Under the pieces are notes generated by a model. That model was not told the origin of the DNA. It did no database searches and was given only the letters and a program-made list of their open reading frames with translations. Below are positions 52,386 through 60,377 of a DNA stretch of 64,000 nucleotides, in pieces. The number at the start of each line of letters is the position of its first letter. Within the stretch, counting starts at the first letter, position 1. The stretch comes from Chitinophaga varians (GTDB taxonomy: Bacteria > Bacteroidota > Bacteroidia > Chitinophagales > Chitinophagaceae): contig NZ_JABAIA010000003.1 of NCBI RefSeq assembly GCF_012641275.1, positions 1,302,001-1,366,000 of the forward strand, read 5' to 3'. A program made the position numbers and the translations under genes.

Positions 52386-54077
52386 CTATTTTAAAGTGTC
52401 CGCTTTGGGAAGCAGCGCGTCCGTATACGGACGCTGCGCGCCTGCTGCCACATACACTTCGATCATCGCATTGGTAGGCCGGCGTGGCGCCAGGAAAGAG
52501 TCTACCAGCTGATAATGCTGCCGCAGTTCACTTCTTAAGGCAAACGGGAAGAAGTTGTTTAACGTTGGCGCATACTCGTAGAGGACAAGATCATAATGAC
52601 GGTCCCGTACCTTCCCCTTAAACGCCGACAGCTGGCGGTTGAACATGCCCACACCAAGGTGGTACCACAGCGGATAATCCTGCCCGGTTTCCAGTTTGAA
52701 AGGCATGGCTTCCGCCAGCGGCGTCAGCTCTGTCATATTCAACACCCGGATACCTTCTTTTTTCTGCTGTACTACCGGTAACGCCAGTACGCGATCAATA
52801 CCGGCCACTGTCTGCTGCGGCATATAAATCTTGTGGAACACCGGCAGTCGGGAGAAAGTCCACTCCGACACCGGTACATCTGTGGTGTCGGTATTGACCA
52901 TAAAGTTCCGGCGGGACACCACATTTTCATGGGTACTGTCATTGGGCGCATAAGCCACTTCCTGCACAGGGAACAACCTGTCTGTGTACCGGCCGATGTA
53001 TTTCCACCAGGTACCGGACCACCAGAACAAAATCAGTGCGGTAGCCGCAATTAAAGACCTGCCCGAGTTGAGGGGTATTGACAGCAAGTGGCATAACCAG
53101 CTGGCAATGAAGGCGAAAGCAAAACTATGGAAGAAAATGTTGTTGTCCGGCGGCGTGTAGCTGGTGACCTGGAAAATGGCCGCTTCGCCTAAGATACCCA
53201 GCGTCAGCAGCGCAAACAGTACCTCCCGGCGTTCGTGTATCCAGCTGCCCCATTGTTTTACGCCCGCAGCCAGGCAAAGTGCTGCCAGCAACACATAGAT
53301 CTTGATCCAATTGGAACCGCCCATGATCTCGTCTGTAAAATCGTTTAGGGCTAACCGTGAGCTGTGCGGCGCCTGTCCGTGATTAAACCAGTAGGCGAAT
53401 CCCGGCATCAGGGGAACGATGAAAGCCACGGCAATCACCGCGAACAGCCCGAGGAACACCGGCAGGTCCAGCCAGCGGCGGGTTTCCAATGAATTGTAGG
53501 CCAACAGCGCCAGGCACAGCATAAGCGCCATCCCGCCACCATCCTGTTTGGTGAAGAGCGATAAGAAGATAAACAAAGCCGCCAGCGTCATCAGCAGGTA
53601 CCGGCGCCCGTTGCCTTCCGCAAAAAAGGAACGCATCAGGAAACTAAGGCCCACCAGTTCGTACACAATTACGGTATGATTGTACCACGGCCAGAAGTTA
53701 AAGAAGGAATAAGACATCACGAACACCAGTACCGAAAGCAGCCGCACGCCGGGCGTCACGTTCAGGCTTTTGAGGATAGACCGGAAGGAAAGCCCGGCTA
53801 TAATATTGATGAACACCTGTGCCTTCACCAGTGTGATCATTTGCGGACCGAAGATTTTAAAGAACAGTGCAGGGATGATCCAGAAACCATAGCCCAGCGG
53901 GCTGCCATAGTCTTTAAAGGGAACCTGCCCGGAAGACAGCCTGTAAGCCCCTTCCCATGACAGGAAGATGTTCACGCGATAGGGAAACGTAGTAAACAAT
54001 GGTACCAGTGCCAGCAGCACGATAACTATGATTTCTATAACCGCCCATCTGCGGGCATTGGGAAACGAATTAGACAT
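52386..54077 (-). CDS. GT-C-like membrane glycosyltransferase, candidate arabinofuranosyltransferase
   Basis: 563 residues with about ten to eleven membrane segments in the first 350 residues and a soluble C-terminal domain. The loop after the first segment, FLSWEGAYRLSSGQVPFKDYGSPLGYG (about 37-64, quoted in part), matches the first periplasmic loop of GT-C enzymes such as ArnT/GT39 relatives, with acidic residues (Glu near 42, Asp near 56) where catalytic Asp/Glu usually lie. It is the last gene of the cluster with UbiA, DprE1, DprE2 and HAD proteins, so its donor may be polyprenyl-phosphoryl-arabinose (inference). Acceptor unknown. Confidence 0.65.
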   Translation of the reverse strand: MSNSFPNARRWAVIEIIVIVLLALVPLFTTFPYRVNIFLSWEGAYRLSSGQVPFKDYGSPLGYGFWIIPALFFKIFGPQMITLVKAQVFINIIAGLSFRSILKSLNVTPGVRLLSVLVFVMSYSFFNFWPWYNHTVIVYELVGLSFLMRSFFAEGNGRRYLLMTLAALFIFLSLFTKQDGGGMALMLCLALLAYNSLETRRWLDLPVFLGLFAVIAVAFIVPLMPGFAYWFNHGQAPHSSRLALNDFTDEIMGGSNWIKIYVLLAALCLAAGVKQWGSWIHERREVLFALLTLGILGEAAIFQVTSYTPPDNNIFFHSFAFAFIASWLCHLLSIPLNSGRSLIAATALILFWWSGTWWKYIGRYTDRLFPVQEVAYAPNDSTHENVVSRRNFMVNTDTTDVPVSEWTFSRLPVFHKIYMPQQTVAGIDRVLALPVVQQKKEGIRVLNMTELTPLAEAMPFKLETGQDYPLWYHLGVGMFNRQLSAFKGKVRDRHYDLVLYEYAPTLNNFFPFALRSELRQHYQLVDSFLAPRRPTNAMIEVYVAAGAQRPYTDALLPKADTLK

Positions 54078-54107
54078 ACTGTATCTGTTATTAGGATGTA
54101 TTATCCT

Positions 54108-54701
54108 TTATTTTCTGAAAGGTTTGTAGGTAGCGTATTGTGCCAGCGCCAGCATAGGCCGGTCGCCGCTGGTGTCGCCGTAAGCGTAGATATCCGTATA
54201 GTCGTGCAGGTTAAACCGCTGCTGTATACGCACTACTTTCTCCTCACCATTGCAATTCACGCCGGAGAGCCGCCCTGTGATCCGTCCGTCCTGCACTTCC
54301 AGGGTGCTGGCAATACAGTCGATGCCCTGTGCCACGCACCAGGGCTCCACCCAATTATGGGCAGAAGCGGTTACCACCACCACCTGACGGCCCTCCTGTT
54401 GATGCTTACGGATAGCTGCCAGCGCAGGCTCACGTACCAACAACGGCAGCCGTTCCCTGCAAAAACGCCGGCAGTTTTCGGTAAACTGCTCTTCCGGCAT
54501 CCCGCCGAAAAAATGGCGCAGCACCTGCTCCTTGCTTTCCTGTGCTGTTTGCCTGCCCAGTTTAAAACGGACCAGTCCGGGTGCCAGCCGGGCGATACCC
54601 CGGTACAGGGCGGCGCTTCCCTTCTGGAAACGGATGATCTCCCACATCGTGTCCTTATGGGTGATGGTACCGTCGAAATCGAAAAAGGCGATGCCCGTCA
54701 C
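54108..54701 (-). CDS. HAD-IB phosphatase of the DprE cluster
   Basis: 197 residues, SerB-like subfamily IB. Motif I is DFDGT with nucleophile Asp8 and acid/base Asp10; motif II VVVTAS (Thr111); Lys155; motif III/IV YGDTSGD (175-180). It starts with GTG overlapping the DprE2 stop (GTGA), so it is translationally coupled to it. The pathway needs a phosphatase to convert polyprenyl-phosphoryl-5-phosphoribose to polyprenyl-phosphoribose; in mycobacteria a PAP2-type protein (Rv3807c) is proposed. This HAD protein is the obvious substitute here. That role is inferred from position only. Confidence 0.78.
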   Translation of the reverse strand: MTGIAFFDFDGTITHKDTMWEIIRFQKGSAALYRGIARLAPGLVRFKLGRQTAQESKEQVLRHFFGGMPEEQFTENCRRFCRERLPLLVREPALAAIRKHQQEGRQVVVVTASAHNWVEPWCVAQGIDCIASTLEVQDGRITGRLSGVNCNGEEKVVRIQQRFNLHDYTDIYAYGDTSGDRPMLALAQYATYKPFRK

Positions 54702-55429
54702 AGTTTTAATTTTTTAAAGATGGGCTCAGGTATCAACTTAATAATCAGCATGATATATCTCCATGGCCATTTTACGAACAATACATTTTTCTTCCGTTGC
54801 ACCGCTTTGAACACCACCCGGGCCACCTGTTCCGGTTGCGCCGTCAGTAACGGCGGCAGGGTCAGATGCTGGGTCATCCGGGTGTTGACGAACCCCGGCT
54901 GCACGCTCATTACGTGAACGCCACTACGAAAAAGGCGGTTGCGCAACCCGCTGAGATAGGCGGTAAAACCGGCCTTCGCACTACCATATATATAATTGCT
55001 TTGCCTTCCCCTTTCACCTGCCACGGAACTGATGCCGACGATCATGCCGGCTTTCTTTGCTTCGTAAACATTGGCGATCACATTTAGTACAGACACAGCA
55101 CCTGTGAAATTGGCGTGCAGGATGCGGGATGCCTCCTGCCAGTCGTGTTGCGCCTGCTCCTGGTCTCCCAGGTACCCAAAGGCACATACCGTAATGTCCG
55201 GTGTTACAGGCAGGGCGGCCAAAAAATCGGCATGCGTATCGTAAGCAGTGGCATCGAAAGAATGCACGGTAGCGGTAATACCGTACCTTATCTGAAGGTC
55301 CTGCTGCAAAGGACGCAGCGCGGCGGCCTGACGGCCAGCCAGTTGTATATCATATTGAGCGGCAGCAAACCGGCGCGCTATGGCCACTGCCATGTCCGAG
55401 CCTGCGCCTAAAAGAAGTACTGTAGGCAT
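54698..55429 (-). CDS. dprE2: DprE2-like 2'-keto-erythropentofuranose reductase
   Basis: 243 residues, SDR fold. LLLGAGSDMAVAIARRF is the cofactor loop; SSVAGERGRQSNYIYGSAKAGF has the catalytic Ser, Tyr and Lys; AFGYLGDQEQ and the C-terminal RYIMLIIKLIPEPIFKKLKL are close to DprE2 of Mycobacterium (which has AFGLLGDAEE and a very similar tail). With DprE1 it epimerises the 2' position of polyprenyl-phosphoryl-ribose to arabinose using NADH. The C-terminal hydrophobic stretch may bind the membrane. It lies 25 bases after DprE1. Confidence 0.88.
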   Translation of the reverse strand: MPTVLLLGAGSDMAVAIARRFAAAQYDIQLAGRQAAALRPLQQDLQIRYGITATVHSFDATAYDTHADFLAALPVTPDITVCAFGYLGDQEQAQHDWQEASRILHANFTGAVSVLNVIANVYEAKKAGMIVGISSVAGERGRQSNYIYGSAKAGFTAYLSGLRNRLFRSGVHVMSVQPGFVNTRMTQHLTLPPLLTAQPEQVARVVFKAVQRKKNVLFVKWPWRYIMLIIKLIPEPIFKKLKL

Positions 55430-55454
55430 TGAAGGTGTTTGGTTAATAAGGGAA

Positions 55455-56786
55455 CTATTTTGTCAGCAGTAACCTTTCTGATTGCAGTGATTCAAACCGT
55501 TTACCAGGGTTATATGCCTTCACGATCTCTGCAAAACGTTCCGCGTTGGGGTAACTTTTCCAGAACACGTCCTGTTTCATACGGGCATCTTTGGACAGGT
55601 ACAAACGGCCGCCATACTGCAACACTATTTCGTCCAGCTCATCGAGGAATTCGAAAAGCCCTTTCCGTACCGGGAAATCCAGTGCCAGCGTATAACCTTC
55701 CATCGGGAAAGAGATCAGGGAGTCCTGCCGGCCAAACACTTTCAGTACAGCGAGAAAAGATCCCCATCCTTTTTCACTGATGCGCCGCAGGATCGCAATC
55801 AGTCCATCCTTCTGGTCCAGTGACAATACAAACTGATATTGTATGAAGCCTGCCTTACCGTAACCGCGGTTCCAGTGCAGGATGGCGTCCAGCGGATAGA
55901 AGAACGGTTCATAAGGCACCACGTTGTTGATCTCCTTTTTGAAGTTCTTGCCGTAGTACAACCAGTTGAAGGCCTTAACGGTAAATGTGTTCAGGATGAA
56001 AGAAGGCAGGTTAAACGGTACGGTCAGCCGCGGTTTAGATGGTAGTTGCAACGGAGCCTGCGCTTGTTTCCCGTTCAGTTCCGCTTTGGTAGCGTGTTCT
56101 CCCACGATCAGGATGCTGCGCCCAAAGGAATCCCCTTTTTGCAGGCAGTCAATCCATGCCATGGAATAGGTATAGTGTTTATACTCGTCAAACAGCCGCA
56201 CCACCTCTTCGAGGTTACGGGCTTTGATTTGTTTTTGTTTGATGTAGGCCGTCTCCATTTTTTTCAGGCCGAATTTTACACGGGTGATCACTCCGGTAAG
56301 TCCCATCCCGCCGCAGGTAGCCCAGTACAGGTCAGTATGCCGGTCAGGTGAACAGGTGACCGTAGTGCCGTCGCCGATGATCACGTCCATTTCAGTAATG
56401 TGGCCGGAGAACGCGCCTTCCAAGTGATGGTTTTTACCATGCACGTCGGACGCTACCGCACCGCCTACCGTAATGAACTTGGTCCCTGGCGTTACCGGCA
56501 GGAACCATCCTTTAGGGACAATGATGTCCAGTATCTGGTCAAGTGTAACACCCGCCTGGGTCTCCAGCACGCCGGCAGTGGTATCGAAAGAGAGGACCTT
56601 GTCGTACCGGAGCATCGACAGGCTGTGCTTCCCCAGGGAGGCATCTCCGTAACAACGGCCATTGCCACGGGCAATAAACCCATGATTGGCCACTACGAAC
56701 GACCGTAGCTGCTCTTCCTGCGTATACGCACTTTCTTCAGATGTAATAGCGGGGTAATTACCCCAGTTAGCTAACCGCTTCTGCAT
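55455..56786 (-). CDS. dprE1: DprE1-like polyprenyl-phosphoryl-ribose 2'-oxidase (FAD)
   Basis: 443 residues, FAD-binding type 4 plus ALO-like C-terminal domain. Residues ARGNGRCYGD (39-48), TPGTKFITVGGAVASDVHGKNHH (99-121, quoted in part) and the C-terminal LDFPVRKGLFEF and GGRLYLSKDAR (392-402) match Mycobacterium DprE1 closely; Tyr396 and Lys399 correspond to its Tyr415 and Lys418. The Cys that benzothiazinone drugs attack (Cys387) is Ala368 here. It oxidises the 2'-OH of polyprenyl-phosphoryl-ribose. Its ATG shares one base with the upstream stop (TAATG). Confidence 0.9.
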   Translation of the reverse strand: MQKRLANWGNYPAITSEESAYTQEEQLRSFVVANHGFIARGNGRCYGDASLGKHSLSMLRYDKVLSFDTTAGVLETQAGVTLDQILDIIVPKGWFLPVTPGTKFITVGGAVASDVHGKNHHLEGAFSGHITEMDVIIGDGTTVTCSPDRHTDLYWATCGGMGLTGVITRVKFGLKKMETAYIKQKQIKARNLEEVVRLFDEYKHYTYSMAWIDCLQKGDSFGRSILIVGEHATKAELNGKQAQAPLQLPSKPRLTVPFNLPSFILNTFTVKAFNWLYYGKNFKKEINNVVPYEPFFYPLDAILHWNRGYGKAGFIQYQFVLSLDQKDGLIAILRRISEKGWGSFLAVLKVFGRQDSLISFPMEGYTLALDFPVRKGLFEFLDELDEIVLQYGGRLYLSKDARMKQDVFWKSYPNAERFAEIVKAYNPGKRFESLQSERLLLTK

Positions 56787-57673
56787 TATTCAAAAAAAAC
56801 TTTATTAGTGGGCCAATAAATCAGCACATAAAAACTCAGCACCCACAGGAGTATGGTTAATTGAATAAAACGGTCTTTATATAGGATCTTGGTGGGAGAA
56901 CCAGTGTTGTTCTCCACGTAGGTTATTTGCAAATATCGTAATAATCCGCCAATTACAAAAAGCGTCGTGTAATAGAGGCGGTAGGTATGAAACCGCACCT
57001 GTGTTTCAGGCGCCATGGTGTACATCAGGTAACAGACGATGATCACCGCTGAAACCAGCGAAAGCATCACATTGAGGAAATCGGGATTATAACCTTTGGC
57101 CGCTTTGCGCATTTCCTGCCCGGACTCCAGGCGGATCAGCACATCATCACGGCGTTTGGCGATAGCCATGAACAGCGCCAGCAGGAAAATCATGACCATC
57201 AGCCATTCAGAGATAGCGATGCCTCCGGCTATGCCCCCGGCCTTTACCCTTAATACAAAACCGATGGCCAGGATGATAATGTCCAGAATAGAGATGTGTT
57301 TCAACCCGAAACTATATAACAGGTTCATCACAAAGTAAATTCCCACTACAAAAGCGAACTTGGAGCTTACCAGCCATGCCAAGCCGCCCCCGAGGGCCAC
57401 ACACAATAGGAACATGGCCAGTCCTGCCGGCTTTGATATCTCTCCCGACGCCAGCGGCCGCTTACACTTCACCGGGTGTTTCCGGTCGGCCTCAATATCC
57501 TGATAGTCATTGATGATATAAATGCTGCTGGCGGTAATACTAAAGGCGATAAAAGCAAGCAGCAGGTCCAGCATCTTGGCCACATTGAAGATTTCTCCGG
57601 CGAAAAACAGCGGGATGAACAGGAAGACATTCTTTGCCCAGTGTGCAGGCCGGAGTAATTTGATGTACTTCAT
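56786..57673 (-). CDS. UbiA-family polyprenyl-phosphate phosphoribosyltransferase (DppRS-like)
   Basis: 295 residues, eight to nine membrane segments. The Mg-binding motif INDYQDIEADRKHP (54-67) followed by KRPLASG is the DppRS form (Rv3806c has ND..D.EADR.HP.K..RP.A.G); a second polar motif is AKRRDDVL (172-179) and LKHISILDI matches too. It would transfer 5-phosphoribose from PRPP to polyprenyl phosphate. That function is inferred from similarity plus the adjacent DprE1/DprE2. It is the first gene of the operon. Confidence 0.85.
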   Translation of the reverse strand: MKYIKLLRPAHWAKNVFLFIPLFFAGEIFNVAKMLDLLLAFIAFSITASSIYIINDYQDIEADRKHPVKCKRPLASGEISKPAGLAMFLLCVALGGGLAWLVSSKFAFVVGIYFVMNLLYSFGLKHISILDIIILAIGFVLRVKAGGIAGGIAISEWLMVMIFLLALFMAIAKRRDDVLIRLESGQEMRKAAKGYNPDFLNVMLSLVSAVIIVCYLMYTMAPETQVRFHTYRLYYTTLFVIGGLLRYLQITYVENNTGSPTKILYKDRFIQLTILLWVLSFYVLIYWPTNKVFFE

Positions 57674-57748
57674 GATGGGGAATCAGGGTAAAGTTGACGC
57701 GCCAAATTACAATTTTATTCTTTTTCCCATCGTCTTCCCGGACATAAA

Positions 57749-57781
57749 AAAAATGTCCCACCCTTGCGGTGAGACATTTTT
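57749..57781 (-). terminator. Terminator after the desaturase gene
   Basis: AAATGTC and GACATTT close a stem with one mismatch and CACC/GGTG inside (57751-57762 with 57768-57779); on the minus strand a T-tract follows. It insulates the UbiA operon from the desaturase gene. Confidence 0.75.
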
Positions 57782-57812
57782 CTATTGTAACAGATTGATT
57801 GTACGGTATTGA

Positions 57813-58586
57813 TTAAGCCGCTTTTTTCATGCGGGCCGGTGTTACCAGCGCCGGTTTGAGTTTAATGATGCCTACTACGTTCAGCAGTTTCATCACCTGG
57901 TAGCTTGGGTCCAGTTCGTACCATTTTTTGGCAAAGTTAGGACTGTCTTTGAATTTGTGGTGATTGTTCTGGAACAGTTCGCCCAGCAGGATGATACCCC
58001 AGGGAGAAGTGTTTTTAGACTTGTCACCGTTATCAAAGTTGCTGTAACCGTATTTGTGGCCACACCAGTTCACGATAGCTCCCTGTACAGGGCCCATCAG
58101 GAAGTGGATCGGCAGCAACAGGTAAAGATACCACATGCCGGCAGGCACAAAAGCCACGTAGAAAGCAACATAAATAGCCATCCAGGCTATGCGGGTGATA
58201 TTGCTGTCACCAAACCTGTCCATTGCTTCCCATTCCGGAAGTGGCTCCTCCATAAACTTAGCGTCTACTGTGTTGGTACGGGTCACGAAGCCATTGTAGA
58301 TCTTACGGGTCTGCACCATCATGGTCCACACATCCTTAAAGAAATGCGGAGAATGCGGATCGTGTTCAGTATCGCTGTATTCGTGGTGCATCCGGTGCAT
58401 CACCCCGTAAGCACGCGGGATGAGATAGGAAGACCCCTGGAAAAACCAGGTACAGAAATAAAAGAAACGTTCCCAGAATTTATTGGTGGTATACATCTGA
58501 TGAGATGCATAACGGTGCAGATAAAACGTGTGGAAGAACAGTGACAAGAACCAGTGCACACAGAAGAATATCAGGATCGCCGTCAT
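57813..58586 (-). CDS. Membrane fatty acid (acyl-CoA) desaturase
   Basis: 257 residues. The three His boxes of the fatty acid desaturase family are present: HRYASH (HxxxxH, about 24-29), HRMHH (HxxHH, about 64-68) and QNNHH (NxxHH-type, about 208-212). Four membrane segments hold the di-iron centre at the cytoplasmic face. It should insert a double bond into membrane acyl chains, probably for cold adaptation. A single-gene unit with its own promoter. Confidence 0.92.
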   Translation of the reverse strand: MTAILIFFCVHWFLSLFFHTFYLHRYASHQMYTTNKFWERFFYFCTWFFQGSSYLIPRAYGVMHRMHHEYSDTEHDPHSPHFFKDVWTMMVQTRKIYNGFVTRTNTVDAKFMEEPLPEWEAMDRFGDSNITRIAWMAIYVAFYVAFVPAGMWYLYLLLPIHFLMGPVQGAIVNWCGHKYGYSNFDNGDKSKNTSPWGIILLGELFQNNHHKFKDSPNFAKKWYELDPSYQVMKLLNVVGIIKLKPALVTPARMKKAA

Positions 58587-58617
58587 TAGAATACTTTAAA
58601 ATTTGACAAATAATCTC

Positions 58618-58625
58618 CAAAGGTA
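58618..58625 (-). promoter_or_regulatory. -7 element for the desaturase gene
   Basis: CAAAGGTA on the plus strand reads TACCTTTG on the minus strand, an exact TAnnTTTG match 31 bases before the ATG. Confidence 0.5.
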
Positions 58626-58688
58626 TACTTAAATACCGGGCTTTCACGCCTTTTTACAAATTCGTATAGCTAATGAAATGTTAAAAAA

Positions 58689-60332
58689 CTATTTCTTACG
58701 AACATACCTGAGTTCCAACAGGTTCATCCCGTTATTATAAAGACCGGACACATGAGGCTGGACCAGCCGCACCACCTGGTCGTAGAACAGCGGCACCACC
58801 GGAGCGTCAGCAATGATCTGACGGTCCATCTGCTGATACAGTTCATACCGCAGGCTGTCATTGTTTTCCTCCAGTGCCTGTTCATATAACTTGTCAAAGG
58901 CCGGATTAGCGTAGCGGGTGTAATTGGGCGGCGCGGGATTACGGCTGTAGAACATGGCCAGGTAACTCTCTGCGTCGGGATAATCGGCTATCCAGCTGCC
59001 GCGGAAAAAGAGCGCCTGTGACTTGGCTGTTTGCTCCAGCAGCAGGCTTTTCTGCACCACCTCCACCTGTATGCGGATACCAATTTCCTGCAACTGGTTG
59101 GCTACATAATCCGCCATGTCGGCATAGATAGGAATAGACAGCAGCTTAATGACCGGCAGGCCTTTTCCACCCGGGAACCCCGCCTCTGCCAGCAACTGCC
59201 GCGCCTTTCCGGGATCGTAGGTATATCCTTTTACTTTGGCAGTATCAAACGACGGCAGTCCCGCCGGCACAAAACCCGACGATGCGGGCGTACCTTTTCC
59301 GTTGCGCAGGTAGGTGATCATCTTCGTACGGTCGAACCCGTAGTTGATGGCCTGCCGTACCTTCTTTATCCGCGTAGGTGCATTTTTCACCAGGGCGTTA
59401 TTACTGTCTGCCAGGAAGCCCAGGTATTCGGTATTCAGGAAAGGCTTTTTGTCCAGCACCATTTTATCTCTCCACTCCTGCTTCAGTGCTCCCTGTTTGC
59501 TGAGGATTTCGTCTTTAAAGGAAGCATCGATGTCATTAATAAAGTCCAGCTGTCCCTGACGGAACATCAGGAACTCGGATGCTTTACTATCCAGAAAACT
59601 GATCTGCACAGCGTCGAGGTAAGGCAACCGCCTCCCCTGGGCGTCGCGCTCAAAATAGTTCGGGTTGCGATGGAAGACCAGTCCCTGGCCTTCGTCCCAG
59701 AAGAAGAATTTAAACGGTCCTGTGCCACAGGGATGGTTCCGGAAGTCTTTACCATATTTCTCCACGGCTTCATGCGGCACTATCGAACAATACTGCATGC
59801 TCAGAATGCCCAGTATAGGATGGAAAGGTCTTACCAACGTCAGCTGAAAGGTGGAATCGTTCAGTGCGCGGAAGCCGCTGTCCGCCGCAATACGGCCGTT
59901 GAATATCCAGGCGCCCGGGGAAGCAGTGGCAGGGTCGATGATCCGTTGCAGGCTGTAGACCACGTCCTGCGCTGTCATACGCCGCCCCTTCCCTCCAGGA
60001 AAAATATCATTGTCATGAAAATAGACGTCTGTCCGCAGTTCGAAGGTATATGTGCGGTGATCGGCGGACACCTGCCATTGCCGGGCCAGGGAAGGCTGAA
60101 TGGTCAGGTTGGTGTCCTGCGCCACCAGTGTATTATACAACTGGCTTACCGCCCAGATAACGGCCTGACTTTTGGCAAAGGCCGGGTCCAGGCTGCTGAT
60201 CCCTTCTGTCTGGTTATATCGAAATACCTGCTGATCATGGCTTTCCGTATGTCCGCAGGAACCGAGCAACAAGCTGCACAGTCCTCCAAGGCAAAGAACG
60301 GATATAACCACCTGACAATAACTACTTTTCAT
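58689..60332 (-). CDS. Oligopeptide-type ABC transporter substrate-binding lipoprotein
   Basis: 547 residues, SBP_bac_5 family. The signal peptide ends in a lipobox (LLLGSC). The mature part has YNQTEGISSLDPAFAKSQAVI, TYTFELRTDVYFHDN, AQDVVYSLQRI and the CGTGPFKF block, in the order of OppA/DppA. No permease or ATPase genes are adjacent, so it is an orphan receptor. In Bacteroidota such lone proteins may serve other peptide transport systems. It faces away from the M1 peptidase gene, from which it is separated by 45 bases. Confidence 0.9.
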   Translation of the reverse strand: MKSSYCQVVISVLCLGGLCSLLLGSCGHTESHDQQVFRYNQTEGISSLDPAFAKSQAVIWAVSQLYNTLVAQDTNLTIQPSLARQWQVSADHRTYTFELRTDVYFHDNDIFPGGKGRRMTAQDVVYSLQRIIDPATASPGAWIFNGRIAADSGFRALNDSTFQLTLVRPFHPILGILSMQYCSIVPHEAVEKYGKDFRNHPCGTGPFKFFFWDEGQGLVFHRNPNYFERDAQGRRLPYLDAVQISFLDSKASEFLMFRQGQLDFINDIDASFKDEILSKQGALKQEWRDKMVLDKKPFLNTEYLGFLADSNNALVKNAPTRIKKVRQAINYGFDRTKMITYLRNGKGTPASSGFVPAGLPSFDTAKVKGYTYDPGKARQLLAEAGFPGGKGLPVIKLLSIPIYADMADYVANQLQEIGIRIQVEVVQKSLLLEQTAKSQALFFRGSWIADYPDAESYLAMFYSRNPAPPNYTRYANPAFDKLYEQALEENNDSLRYELYQQMDRQIIADAPVVPLFYDQVVRLVQPHVSGLYNNGMNLLELRYVRKK

Positions 60333-60377
60333 TTGCCGGTAAATTAATATCTTTCCGCATAAAATATATCATTAATT

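Noticed and set aside
59031..60347. 438-codon plus-strand frame opposite the peptide-binding lipoprotein
   Set aside because: Antisense shadow of a clear SBP_bac_5 gene.
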